A stretch of DNA of 64,000 nt, from contig JAFYOU010000006.1 of NCBI GenBank assembly GCA_017560095.1, positions 1 to 64,000 of the forward strand, in the 5' to 3' direction. This DNA is from Candidatus Gastranaerophilales bacterium. GTDB lineage: Bacteria > Cyanobacteriota > Vampirovibrionia > Gastranaerophilales > Gastranaerophilaceae. Under the pieces are notes generated by a model. The model was not told where the DNA came from, did not search any database, and saw only the letters and a list, made by a program, of their open reading frames with translations. Position numbers and translations under genes: made by a program. Shown piece after piece: positions 20,698 through 29,029 of this stretch (its first letter is position 1; every line of letters starts with the position of its first letter).

Positions 20698-21498
20698 ATG
20701 AAAAATAAAATAATCAATATATCGCTTTTAATTATCATTATACTTTTAGCTTTTTATGCTTTCTTTATTGAGCCAAACAATCTTGAAGTAACCAATTATA
20801 AAATCAAAGATAAAGATTTGGCTGGAATTAAAATTGTTTTTGCAAGCGATTTTCATATTAAACCTCATCAAAACAAGCAATTAAAAAATATTGTTGAAAA
20901 AATTAATGCTCAAAACCCCGATATTGTGCTTTATGGCGGAGATTTTGTAAGTGGTCATATCCAAGGTTTATCTATGCCAATAGATAAAATTGTAACTGAA
21001 TTAGGCAAAGTTAAATCAAAATATGGGATTTTTTCTTGCATTGGAAACCATGATGTTTGGTTTGATTTAGATGTAGTTACAAAAGCATTAGAAGATAATA
21101 ATATCAAAGTTTTATACAATTCAAACGCTAAAATTAAGATTAATAAAAAAGAAATTTTTATTGCAGGACTGCAGTATAAGCCATTTAATATGATTCCAAT
21201 GATTGAAACTTTAAAAGATACAAAATCTCCAACAATTCTTTTAACTCATTCGCCGGATGAATTTGTTGATGTTCCTCAAAATGTTAATTTGACTTTAGCA
21301 GGGCATACTCACGGAGGGCAAATTCGCTTGCCATTTTTTGGCGCAATTTTAACTGCTTCGGAATATGGGCAAAAATATGCACTTGGTTTAATTGAAGAAA
21401 ATAATAAAAAGATGATTGTTTCAAAAGGAATTGGTGTGAGCATTTTAGCTTTCAGATTTATGTGTAAACCCGAAATTATTGTTGTAGAGTTTATTTAA
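20698..21498 (+). CDS. Membrane-anchored metallophosphoesterase
   Basis: 266-aa calcineurin-like phosphoesterase of the YkuE/YaeI type. One N-terminal membrane segment (residues 5-23) places the catalytic domain outside the cytosol or at the membrane face. Metal-binding motifs are complete: DFH near 53, GGDFVSG near 80, GNHD near 118, THSPDE near 183 and GHTHGGQ near 202. Relatives act on phosphodiesters, some on lipid-linked substrates. Start follows from the conserved N-terminal membrane segment. It may be cotranscribed with the two genes upstream. Confidence 0.88.
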   Translation: MKNKIINISLLIIIILLAFYAFFIEPNNLEVTNYKIKDKDLAGIKIVFASDFHIKPHQNKQLKNIVEKINAQNPDIVLYGGDFVSGHIQGLSMPIDKIVTELGKVKSKYGIFSCIGNHDVWFDLDVVTKALEDNNIKVLYNSNAKIKINKKEIFIAGLQYKPFNMIPMIETLKDTKSPTILLTHSPDEFVDVPQNVNLTLAGHTHGGQIRLPFFGAILTASEYGQKYALGLIEENNKKMIVSKGIGVSILAFRFMCKPEIIVVEFI

Positions 21499-21584
21499 TC
21501 CAATATTGCAAATAAAAGTAATCCTAATAAATGCAAAATAATATAGGCAAGCAAAACAAAAATTATAATTTCTTTCTTTTTCAT
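21495..21584 (-). CDS. Small membrane peptide, 29 aa
   Basis: Minus-strand ORF with a strong GGAGG 5 nt before the ATG. The product starts MKKKEII and is then almost wholly hydrophobic (LLAYIILHLLGLLLFAIL), a typical single-pass miniprotein. Its stop overlaps the stop of the convergent phosphoesterase gene by 4 bp. No homologue is known to me; support is the ribosome binding site and composition. Confidence 0.5.
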   Translation of the reverse strand: MKKKEIIIFVLLAYIILHLLGLLLFAILD

Positions 21585-22522
21585 TTTAACCTCCATGGAT
21601 ATTTTAAATTATCCTTATGTCAAAAATGGTGATATTAAATCGTTTTTCTTAATTCCTAACTTGCACCTCCTAATTTTACTTTAGAGACTTTTTAGAGGGA
21701 AATAAAGAAATTTGCGCAAAATGTGATTTTGGAGACTCTTGAAAATCGCTAAAGCGCAAGTGTAGCGGGTATAAAAGAACGGACATTAAGAGAAGTAATT
21801 GAGGTAATTGAAGAGGGAACAGTTTAGCCACACGCTAAGCACAGAGGCAGTTCCCCTAAATTGATAAAACAGAATCCGTTTTGTCCGATTTTCGTCAATT
21901 TAAAATCCGTTTTTTGCCAGTCATTTGCCTATTTTTTAGAATATATTTGACTTTCAGGCATGGATTTTTCAATTACTATAATTTACAGTTAGTTTTAGAA
22001 AACTCAATTTGCATTACCTCAAAATTTGAAGTTGGAAGATGGTCGGAAACAGAGTTTTAAAAGCCAAAAGCATTGTTTTAAAAGTATCTTAGAAACTTCC
22101 GACTTTGATGCTTTTTTGATTTTTAGGTAATACAAAATTGCCATTTTTTGCCATAGGCTAAAATGTAGATATATCAAACGATAGAGGCATTTATTACACC
22201 AAAAAAACGGATACAAAACGGATGAAAAACGGACATTTCGGCAATTTTTAAGTGTACGACCATCAAACTCTAGGAAGCCCCTCAAACCTAAACGTCGTCT
22301 AAAGAATTTCCATTACCTTAAGCATTACTTTCCTATTAAATGTCCAGATTAAGCACAACATCTAAAGTGTTGCAAACAAGATTATCATATTGCACCTATC
22401 TGAATTTCAATACCATAATATGATGTATAAAAATCATCGCTTTAATTAAATCTCTAATTTAAAAACCTCATCAAAAGAACAAAAGAAACTTTATACACCA
22501 TAATAGATGAATGGATGTATAA
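21585..22522. other. 938-bp gap with short repeats and a hairpin, no clear gene
   Basis: Contains GTAATTGA twice at 21794-21813, ATCCGTTTT at 21874 and 21905 and the inverse AAAACGGA(T/C) at about 22203, 22215 and 22225, and a long hairpin closed by GTCGGAA (22042-22048) and TTCCGAC (22097-22103). Part of it, read on the minus strand, matches 41447-41480 over about 29 nt with 3-4 differences. Reading frames here are short, rich in Phe/Leu/Cys and lack ribosome binding sites. It looks like the remnant or non-coding part of a mobile or repeat element. Confidence 0.55.
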
Positions 22523-23008
22523 ATGCTAAAACAAAGATTATTATTACTTTTAAGTGCTTTGATGTTATCACCAATGGTACTAGCTAAACCTTTTGAGTAT
22601 AAGACTTGTACTAATTGTGGGTATAAAAATCCTGTGCATAAACATAATGAAGCAAGTTATCAAAAGGCTTGGTGCAAGGAACATAATGGAATAGAAGAAT
22701 ATGAAAACGAAGATTATACAAGAGTAGATTGTTTAACAGATAAACACGCAGTTGAATTTGACTTTGCAAATAAATGGGCTGAAAGCATAGGGCAAGCTCT
22801 TCATTATCAAAAAATGACAGGCAAGAAAGCAAAAGTAGTTTTGATTTTAGATAATGAAGAAGAACAAAAAGTATATTATGAAAGAGTAAAAGCATTAGGA
22901 CAAAAACACAAGTTTGATGTCGAGTATACAACTAATGATATTTTGAAATTGGATGAAGAAGGAAAGTGTTTTAATCCTGAATGCAAGTGTCATAGGAAGA
23001 AGCAATAA
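22523..23008 (+). CDS. Exported small protein, possible PD-(D/E)XK-like fold
   Basis: 161 aa with a Sec signal peptide (residues 1-21, ending MVLA-K). The mature part has CTNCGYK near 31 and C-terminal CFNPECKCH, a likely zinc or disulfide site. The middle segment RVDCLTDKHAVEFDFANKW...GQALHY resembles a conserved domain of exported or periplasmic nuclease-like proteins with D...E and a GQ helix, but I cannot confirm a catalytic Lys. A fragment of a paralogue lies at 26558-26680. Function uncertain. Confidence 0.6.
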   Translation: MLKQRLLLLLSALMLSPMVLAKPFEYKTCTNCGYKNPVHKHNEASYQKAWCKEHNGIEEYENEDYTRVDCLTDKHAVEFDFANKWAESIGQALHYQKMTGKKAKVVLILDNEEEQKVYYERVKALGQKHKFDVEYTTNDILKLDEEGKCFNPECKCHRKKQ

Positions 23009-23212
23009 ATCAAACAAGCATTACCGTCTATTTGCATTGAATCTATAGGCTAAAAATCACATTTATAAAAGCATACAAAATCAAACTTGATTTTTCATTT
23101 AACAATCATCAAGCAAGGTTCAATAAGATTTTTACACCAAAATACAATTGTATGGAAAAATGGGGTAAAATTGTCGTTTAGAAAAAATACGGTTTCTTTA
23201 AGAAATTGCTAT

Positions 23213-23246
23213 TTTAACTTAATCTCCAAATTTTTTAATTAAGAAA
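23213..23246 (+). repeat. 34-bp direct repeat, left copy
   Basis: Perfectly identical to 26510-26543; core CTTAATCTCCAAATTTTTTA. The repeat has internal inverted ends CTTAAT/ATTAAG. The two copies bracket the 1056-aa gene. A shortened third copy is at 27795-27814. Confidence 0.85.
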
Positions 23247-23262
23247 TATATTAAATAATTCA

Positions 23263-26200
23263 TTAACTTGTATAACCCAAAAATTCAGCAATCTTTGCTA
23301 TTGTTTTAGGAAAATATTTAGCTAAAAAATTAGCTCTATCTGCCAAATAATCATCATGTCCATAAGAAGTTAATAAAAGATTAGTTTCTGCTACAACTTC
23401 AGATAGGCCTGTATGGCCAGAGCCGCCTTGTTGATTAAAATATGAAATAATTTCTTGCATTGTTTTAGGGTAATTTGCTTCAAAATATCCCATTTCTTGG
23501 TTATAAATTTTTTGCAAATCTTGATTGTCTGAAATCCCATGCAAAAATCCGTCTTTAAGATGACCTACTTCATGAGCTGTAGTTGCCAAATTATTATATG
23601 AATTTTTAGGAGGAACACATAAAATTTCTAATCCTGCATGGGCAGAAGCACTTAAACAACCTACAAATTCTATATTTTTAATTTTGTCAATTTCCATCAG
23701 CATATCTGCAGGCATATTTTTGCATAATTCAAAGAAGGATTTTTCTACTTCTTCTTCTGAACCATATATTTTAACAAATTCTTCCCAGCCAATTTTTGTT
23801 TTTCCCTTCAAAGAAAATTTCGATACTTCTCCATTTTGGTCTTCAATGGTAATTGTTTGTGTTGCGTCGTCAAAAGATGAAGTATATTTTTTGCCATTTA
23901 TAATAGTTGTTGTTGACCCATCCGAATTTGTAAACCAGCTTCTATCTAAATTTAAAATTACACAGCCATTTTCATCGACGATGTTATATTGATAATTAGT
24001 TGATAAAACCTTTTTATTATTATCAACTGTTTGAATATATCTTCTTTGAATTTTATTATTTTCATGTAGAAAATTTTCAAAATATTCAACTTGACCATTA
24101 TTATTAGTTTTTATGCCAGCCAAAGTTTCGCCAGTTACCTCGTTGTTTTTAATCGCACTTATTAAATCGAAATTTTCTGGATAATCAGAGTAATTATATT
24201 TTATTACACTATATCCACCCTTCAACTCTTCTAGAGGCTTTCTATATAATACATAAGATGGCTTTCCTGAATTATCATTTACAATTTCTAACTGATAAGC
24301 ATCTTGTCCATATCTTTTGATTTCTATAATTCTGCTTGAGCCAACAACTTGTTCCCTGAATATATCTGATGCTATTTCTTCTGTTTGATATCTTTTTATT
24401 TTTCCACTATCAGTAATTTCAGTGCATTCAACAATGTTTCCATATTTTTTTGTGCCTGAAATTTTATATCCAGCATCATTTTGCAATTTAATTAATTCAA
24501 ATTGAAAATCAGTTTCTTTTAATAATGTATCGATTACTTCTTTTGAAAAATTATTTTTTGCTGCAATGCAAGCAATATCTGGACTCATTCCCTGTTGAAT
24601 TAAAGAAGATAACACTTTAGTCTGTTGAATTGAAAAACCTTGAATTGAACTATTAAAAGCCAAGTCAGAATCAACGTTTTGAGCAATTAAATTTTTAAAA
24701 ACCGCCAATTGTTCTTTCGAATAATCACCAGATTCTATTTTTGCAAATGCGGTTTCTTTGCGAACACCATTCTTAACTAAAGAATAATAAATATCACATT
24801 GTTCGCTACCATAGCTTTCAAGAATTCGCTTTGGAATATCGCTATAATCACATAATTCGTTTCTAGCTTTTACTAAAAAATCACATTGCTCCAATGTTAA
24901 ATTTTTACAAACAGCATAATCAATATCGATTTCAGCCATCTTTTTCTCAAGACAAATATTAAAAATTTCATTTTGTTCTTTTGTCCAAACTTCAGAAGAA
25001 TACATGGCTAAATCCATTGATTTTTGTGAACTAATTCCATTTTTAATACATTTAACAAAAGCTTCTTTTTCAACTTGAGTTTCAAATTGGTTTCTTGCAA
25101 TTTTGCGTGTTGCGAAAGTCGCATTTTGTTCACTTACCCCGTCTTCTATAAAATCAACAAATGTCGCTAAGTCATTTTCATTAAAATTATATGCTTTTCT
25201 GATGTTTAAGCCATTGATTTCAACTTGTTCGCCAAGTTTATTGGTATAAACTATTTTGGTAATATAATTTTCATCTTCACAAATACTTATGCTGTTATCA
25301 AATATTCTAGATGAAATATTTGTTGGCACTGCTTTATCTTCTTGCATTAAATATTCCGCAGATAAAACAGACTCATTAGATGCTAAATCAGCCCCCATTT
25401 CAATTTCTGTGTTTTTTGCGATTGTATCAACTGTTTCATTTGAGGACGCTTTATTAAATATTTTAGTTCCCAATTCATTGCCTGCTTTGCCAGCTAACTT
25501 CATTCCGCCACCAATAATTGGTGCCATAATTAAACCACCAACAAAACCTTGCACACCTGCTTTTAAAACATCTTCACCTTCTAAGCTAGCCCTTACCATA
25601 TTATCAGCTGTACCACCTAGGGCACCATCGGTTGCCATGCCAGCACCAAATGCTATAGCTCTTTGTTTTAGGGTTCCACCAATAATATCATCAGATTGAT
25701 TTAAAATTACATTTTTAGCAAATTGTTTAAAACCTTGTTTAACTCCTTGTTCAACTACTTCTTCAGCACCCTCTTTAATTATTTTTGAAGCAATAGTTTT
25801 TGTAACAGTATTACCTATACCATTTGTAACAGGACCTAATAGACCATTGATTCCGCCCGATGTAGTATCGTATAATAAATCTTTACTAGTATATTCTTTT
25901 CCAGCAACAAGAGCATCTCCTGCTTTAATTCCAACTTTACTAATTGCACCAGTTACACCTGCAGCAAATAATGCTCCAACTGGACCTAAAACCGCTGTCG
26001 CAGCACCAAAAACAACAATGGATAGCATGCCGGAAGCCATATCTGCAACAACATCAACTGCCATTTTTTGACCTTCTTGATAGCCACTGACAGCATGTTC
26101 CATTTCTTTAATTGAAATTAAGCCATTTTCATAATCTTCAATTGCTTGTTCTGCCTTAGATGAACTTGCACCAATTCCTGTTAAATTTTTAAAGCCGTCC

Positions 26201-26433
26201 CAAAGTTTCCCTAAAATTCCTTGTTCAGATTTAGTTTTTTCTAAATCTTGTTTTAGAGACGTTGTATCAATTATTTCATTTTCTTGATAATTTTGTGTAG
26301 TTCTTTGAAAAGTGTCAACTTGTGATTGAGTTGAAAAAATTGGATTATCAGCATTATTTTGAGCATATGTTTTTAATTTATATTGCTCATATGGTTTGAT
26401 AAAAATATTATTACTAGCTCTATTAACTGACAA
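23263..26433 (-). CDS. Large toxin-like protein with C-terminal zinc metallopeptidase domain
   Basis: 1056 aa. Residues 1-70 are polar; 125-340 are Gly/Ala-rich and hydrophobic (AAGVTGAISKVGIKAGDALV, GGLIMAPIIGGGMKLAG), like the membrane-active linkers of polymorphic toxins. The middle has repeated helical segments. The C-terminal domain has TTAHEVGH (HExxH) near 950 and EVVAETN near 1012, matching zinc ligands of anthrax-lethal-factor-type peptidases in exported toxins. No Sec signal is present. It starts with TTG at 26433 after GAGAG; no nearer Met exists. The gene sits inside a 34-bp direct repeat. Delivery route and target unknown. Confidence 0.75.
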   Translation of the reverse strand: MSVNRASNNIFIKPYEQYKLKTYAQNNADNPIFSTQSQVDTFQRTTQNYQENEIIDTTSLKQDLEKTKSEQGILGKLWDGFKNLTGIGASSSKAEQAIEDYENGLISIKEMEHAVSGYQEGQKMAVDVVADMASGMLSIVVFGAATAVLGPVGALFAAGVTGAISKVGIKAGDALVAGKEYTSKDLLYDTTSGGINGLLGPVTNGIGNTVTKTIASKIIKEGAEEVVEQGVKQGFKQFAKNVILNQSDDIIGGTLKQRAIAFGAGMATDGALGGTADNMVRASLEGEDVLKAGVQGFVGGLIMAPIIGGGMKLAGKAGNELGTKIFNKASSNETVDTIAKNTEIEMGADLASNESVLSAEYLMQEDKAVPTNISSRIFDNSISICEDENYITKIVYTNKLGEQVEINGLNIRKAYNFNENDLATFVDFIEDGVSEQNATFATRKIARNQFETQVEKEAFVKCIKNGISSQKSMDLAMYSSEVWTKEQNEIFNICLEKKMAEIDIDYAVCKNLTLEQCDFLVKARNELCDYSDIPKRILESYGSEQCDIYYSLVKNGVRKETAFAKIESGDYSKEQLAVFKNLIAQNVDSDLAFNSSIQGFSIQQTKVLSSLIQQGMSPDIACIAAKNNFSKEVIDTLLKETDFQFELIKLQNDAGYKISGTKKYGNIVECTEITDSGKIKRYQTEEIASDIFREQVVGSSRIIEIKRYGQDAYQLEIVNDNSGKPSYVLYRKPLEELKGGYSVIKYNYSDYPENFDLISAIKNNEVTGETLAGIKTNNNGQVEYFENFLHENNKIQRRYIQTVDNNKKVLSTNYQYNIVDENGCVILNLDRSWFTNSDGSTTTIINGKKYTSSFDDATQTITIEDQNGEVSKFSLKGKTKIGWEEFVKIYGSEEEVEKSFFELCKNMPADMLMEIDKIKNIEFVGCLSASAHAGLEILCVPPKNSYNNLATTAHEVGHLKDGFLHGISDNQDLQKIYNQEMGYFEANYPKTMQEIISYFNQQGGSGHTGLSEVVAETNLLLTSYGHDDYLADRANFLAKYFPKTIAKIAEFLGYTS

Positions 26434-26509
26434 AACTTTTCTCTCTTGTATCGTATAAATATATAAAAACGATATACTAAAAAAAATTGCCTATTTTTTT
26501 AAAATCATA

Positions 26510-26543
26510 TTTAACTTAATCTCCAAATTTTTTAATTAAGAAA
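26510..26543 (+). repeat. 34-bp direct repeat, right copy
   Basis: Identical to 23213-23246. It leads directly into AAAAAAGGAG, the ribosome binding site of the gene fragment that follows. Confidence 0.85.
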
Positions 26544-26557
26544 AAAGGAGAAATATT

Positions 26558-26680
26558 ATGCTAAAAACTATTGGTTTTGGTAAGTTGAGTAATGAGATTT
26601 TAATATTGCATAAAGAAGAAAAATGTCTTAATTCTAAGAGCAAGTGTCATAGCAAAGTAATTTATAGTGCTTTTAATTAA
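26558..26680 (+). pseudogene. C-terminal fragment of the exported 161-aa protein family
   Basis: A 40-codon frame whose sequence NEILILHKEEKCLNSKSKCH aligns with the end of the protein at 22523 (NDILKLDEEGKCFNPECKCH). AAGGAG precedes its ATG, so a peptide could still be made, but signal peptide and core domain are gone. It is most simply the remains of a duplication broken by insertion of the 1056-aa gene. Confidence 0.6.
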
Positions 26681-26970
26681 ACCAAAAGATGATGCTTTAA
26701 GTACGTTCTTTTGATTAATTATATTGAAAATAAAATTAATCAAATAAATACAAAACAAGTATGGTAACTCATATAACTTGGATAATTTCATTAGATTATC
26801 AAGCAAAGTTATACACCAAATTAAAATAGTACAAAATTAACTGAAATATTAATACAAAATAACCAACTAATTCTTCAATCCTAACGCCGAATTTTTAATT
26901 AAAATGTAAAATATCTGATTTATTTCTAAATCTAAACTAATCACAATCTAATTTTCAACTAACCCACATC

Positions 26971-26998
26971 TTGAAAAGTGAAAAAAGTATGTTATAAT
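26971..26998 (+). promoter_or_regulatory. Strong extended -10 promoter reading into the HEPN gene 3' end
   Basis: -35 TTGAAA (26971-26976), 16-bp spacer, and TGtTATAAT with -10 at 26993-26998. It is among the best promoters in the window and no plus-strand gene follows, so it should make a small RNA starting near 27005. Confidence 0.65.
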
Positions 26999-27003
26999 AT
27001 TAT

Positions 27004-27060
27004 TGCATAACCTAGAGTTTCTTCCTACGATTTTATCGTATAGTGCTCTAGGTTTCTAGC
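27004..27060 (+). ncRNA. Candidate structured antisense RNA to the Abi-like gene
   Basis: Predicted transcript from the promoter at 26971-26998. It folds as nested hairpins: AACCTAGAG (27009-27017) with CTCTAGGTT (27046-27054), and TACGAT (27026-27031) with ATCGTA (27035-27040). It overlaps the last codons of the HEPN gene on the other strand. Abi/AbiF-type HEPN genes are known to have nearby structured RNAs, some acting as antitoxins. The 3' end is uncertain because no T run follows. Confidence 0.4.
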
Positions 27061-27723
27061 TATTTTGGCATATGTTTCTAGAAAATTAGATGTTTTATCT
27101 AAAATCATTTTATTGTCTTCCAAGTAAGATAATATCTCCAATATTTCATTGTATTTAGATAGGATTTTTTCAGGTTCTTTCAAGATAGGTTCATAATGGA
27201 AAATTCTATTACGCAATCTTCTTATGGAATCTAGTTTTTTAGAAATTTCATGTATTTGTTGTTGCTTATCACTTGGATAATTAACAAAGACTGTTTTAAA
27301 ACAACCCTTTTTTGTCCAAATAATTGAATTGTATTTTTTGGAACAAAGATTTGTCCAGAAGCCAAAATTAATATTGCTAATTACTTTACCTATAGAGTAT
27401 TTTTCTAAATATTTTTCTTTTGTATCGCTATAGGCTTTTTTGAGCGTATCATAATCATATGAAGTTAAAAATTTATTGTGTCTAACTTCATCTTCAAGCC
27501 AATTTTCACCAAACAAATTCTTTAACATAAAATTAATAGAATTTCTTAAAGTTATCTCTAGAGTAGATAATTCAGGATATAGTGCTTGTGAAATAATAAT
27601 GTTATTTGCATATCTAGCTAAAACTATATCTAGGTTATCATTATTATCGATAGCAAACGATTCTATCCTTTCAACGCTTGTTGTTTTGCTAAATTTTACT
27701 AATTGTTCTCTGGTTAAAGTCAT
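27025..27723 (-). CDS. Abi-like HEPN-domain protein
   Basis: 232-aa protein of the Abi (abortive infection) family. The N-terminal part has the family pattern YANNIIISQALYPELSTLEI then LRNSINFML; the C-terminal helix has LRNRIFHYEPI near 170-177, the R-x(4-6)-H HEPN ribonuclease motif, intact. HEPN proteins of this type cleave RNA and arrest growth on phage infection, often held in check by an antitoxin. AAAGGAA precedes the ATG. No protein antitoxin adjoins it; the antisense RNA at its 3' end is the candidate control element. Confidence 0.8.
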   Translation of the reverse strand: MTLTREQLVKFSKTTSVERIESFAIDNNDNLDIVLARYANNIIISQALYPELSTLEITLRNSINFMLKNLFGENWLEDEVRHNKFLTSYDYDTLKKAYSDTKEKYLEKYSIGKVISNINFGFWTNLCSKKYNSIIWTKKGCFKTVFVNYPSDKQQQIHEISKKLDSIRRLRNRIFHYEPILKEPEKILSKYNEILEILSYLEDNKMILDKTSNFLETYAKIARNLEHYTIKS

Positions 27724-27794
27724 GGCTATTCCTTTAGTTTATAAACTCATTATATAACATTATTTTTAGTATGGGTACAGCAAATTCAAATTCT

Positions 27795-27814
27795 ATCTCC
27801 AAATTTTTAATTAA
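27795..27814 (+). repeat. Partial third copy of the 34-bp repeat
   Basis: ATCTCCAAATTTTTAATTAA, matching the centre of the 34-bp repeat with one T fewer. It lies just upstream of the Abi-like gene. Confidence 0.6.
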
Positions 27815-28003
27815 AAAATAAATTACGATAAGATTAAATTATGCATAAATTATTTTTATACATATTTCTATTGACTAATTTAAGCAGAAAGATTTTATAA
27901 AAAAAATAATTTTAAAATCTTAAATCGTATCAAAAAATAAAACCAATAAATAAAAACTAAAAACATAATTATACTGTTTTTAATTTAATTACAATGTATT
28001 CTT

Positions 28004-28963
28004 TTAAGCTTCAAGTTTAAACTTTTGAACAATCTTCTTTAAATAAACTTCTTTGCAAAAGGCTTTGTTTTCTCTAATTTTAGCCTTTAATTGCTCTGTA
28101 TCTATTTCATCGATTGCATTTAAAGCTAAATCAAAGCATTTTTCATACAAGGGAGAAACAAATAAAATACTAGTTAATAATTCAACTTTATCGAATTTAT
28201 TAATATCAACCAATTTTAAAACTTCTTTTAAATATTCGTATCTATTATGATTAACCAAATATTCAATTATAGTGAAATTATTTGATTCTAAATACAAATC
28301 AGCACCTGAATTAGCTAATCTTATGAAGTCATTATAGTTAAATAAATTTTCTTCTCTCATTACCGTGTTTTTACCAAATTCAAACTTGAGCAACAACGAA
28401 AATAGTGTGATTTTAAAACAAAACCAAGGATAACCTATGTAATTTTTATTTGGCACAATATCAAGCTGCAAATCAAAGCTTTTAATTGGGTCAAAACCAT
28501 ATCTAAATTTAAAATACAAAGGAATCTTATAAAAAGCTAAATCAATAGTTCTTCCATAAATATCATTCAAGAAGTTATGATTATAAATTTTTAAATGCTT
28601 GGTGTTTAAAAACCATTTTGTTTTTTCCACTCTATACTTATATTTTGGCTTGCCTGTATAATTTTTATACATTTCATTGTATTCATGGTAGCTAACATCA
28701 ATCGGTTTATCAGCATATTCATCCCATAATCTATAATCTATTAAGCCAACAGAAAGCAAGAACAATGAATTTTCAAATTCAAAAGCACACTTCCAATCAT
28801 CAGACGGTCTTTTTACAATAAAGCACTTAAGCTCGCAATTAAAATCAAATTCTTTTTTAAAACAAAGCTCTATTTCAAAACCTTTGTATTTTGATAGCCT
28901 AAAAAATAATAAAATCTTTTCAAAAGAAGCTTCTAGTCTGAATTTTTTCTTTCTTATTTTCAC
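28004..28963 (-). CDS. Hypothetical protein, 319 aa
   Basis: Unrecognised protein, basic N-terminus (MKIRKKKFRLEASF), rich in Phe, Tyr and Lys. Residues about 215-270 (RLANSGADLYLESNNFTIIE, YLVNHNRYEYLKEVLKLV) recall one ankyrin-like pair of helices, without enough repeats to be sure. It starts with GTG, nine nt after AAGGA. No membrane segment is clear. It is the last of a minus-strand run with the two genes to its right, but has its own island-type promoter element at 28991-29013. Confidence 0.55.
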   Translation of the reverse strand: MKIRKKKFRLEASFEKILLFFRLSKYKGFEIELCFKKEFDFNCELKCFIVKRPSDDWKCAFEFENSLFLLSVGLIDYRLWDEYADKPIDVSYHEYNEMYKNYTGKPKYKYRVEKTKWFLNTKHLKIYNHNFLNDIYGRTIDLAFYKIPLYFKFRYGFDPIKSFDLQLDIVPNKNYIGYPWFCFKITLFSLLLKFEFGKNTVMREENLFNYNDFIRLANSGADLYLESNNFTIIEYLVNHNRYEYLKEVLKLVDINKFDKVELLTSILFVSPLYEKCFDLALNAIDEIDTEQLKAKIRENKAFCKEVYLKKIVQKFKLEA

Positions 28964-28990
28964 ATCTTCTGTCCTTTTGATTTTAATTTA

Positions 28991-29013
28991 GCATTCAAAT
29001 ACGACAGAAATGG
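28991..29013 (-). promoter_or_regulatory. Shared island promoter element
   Basis: Minus strand CCATTTCTGTCGTATTTGAA followed by a TAAAAT-type -10, then AAAAGGA. The whole stretch to the start codon resembles the upstream region of the gene at 30122, suggesting duplication of the promoter. Confidence 0.5.
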
Positions 29014-29029
29014 TATGATAATTCCAAAT

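Larger units (their letters stand above)
26434..27024. other. Gap holding repeat copy, gene fragment and antisense promoter
   Basis: Carries the right 34-bp repeat, a 40-codon fragment related to the 161-aa exported protein, a second copy of its 3' flank (ATCAAGCAAAGTTATACACC near 26799, compare 23109-23139) and a strong plus-strand promoter at 26971-26998. Confidence 0.65.

Noticed and set aside
22019-22285. Minus-strand frame of 88 codons in the repeat-bearing gap
   Set aside because: Spans the hairpin and repeats, Cys/Phe-rich, no ribosome binding site.
26600-26806. Minus-strand frame of 68 codons
   Set aside because: Antisense to the recognisable gene fragment at 26558-26680 and its 3' flank.
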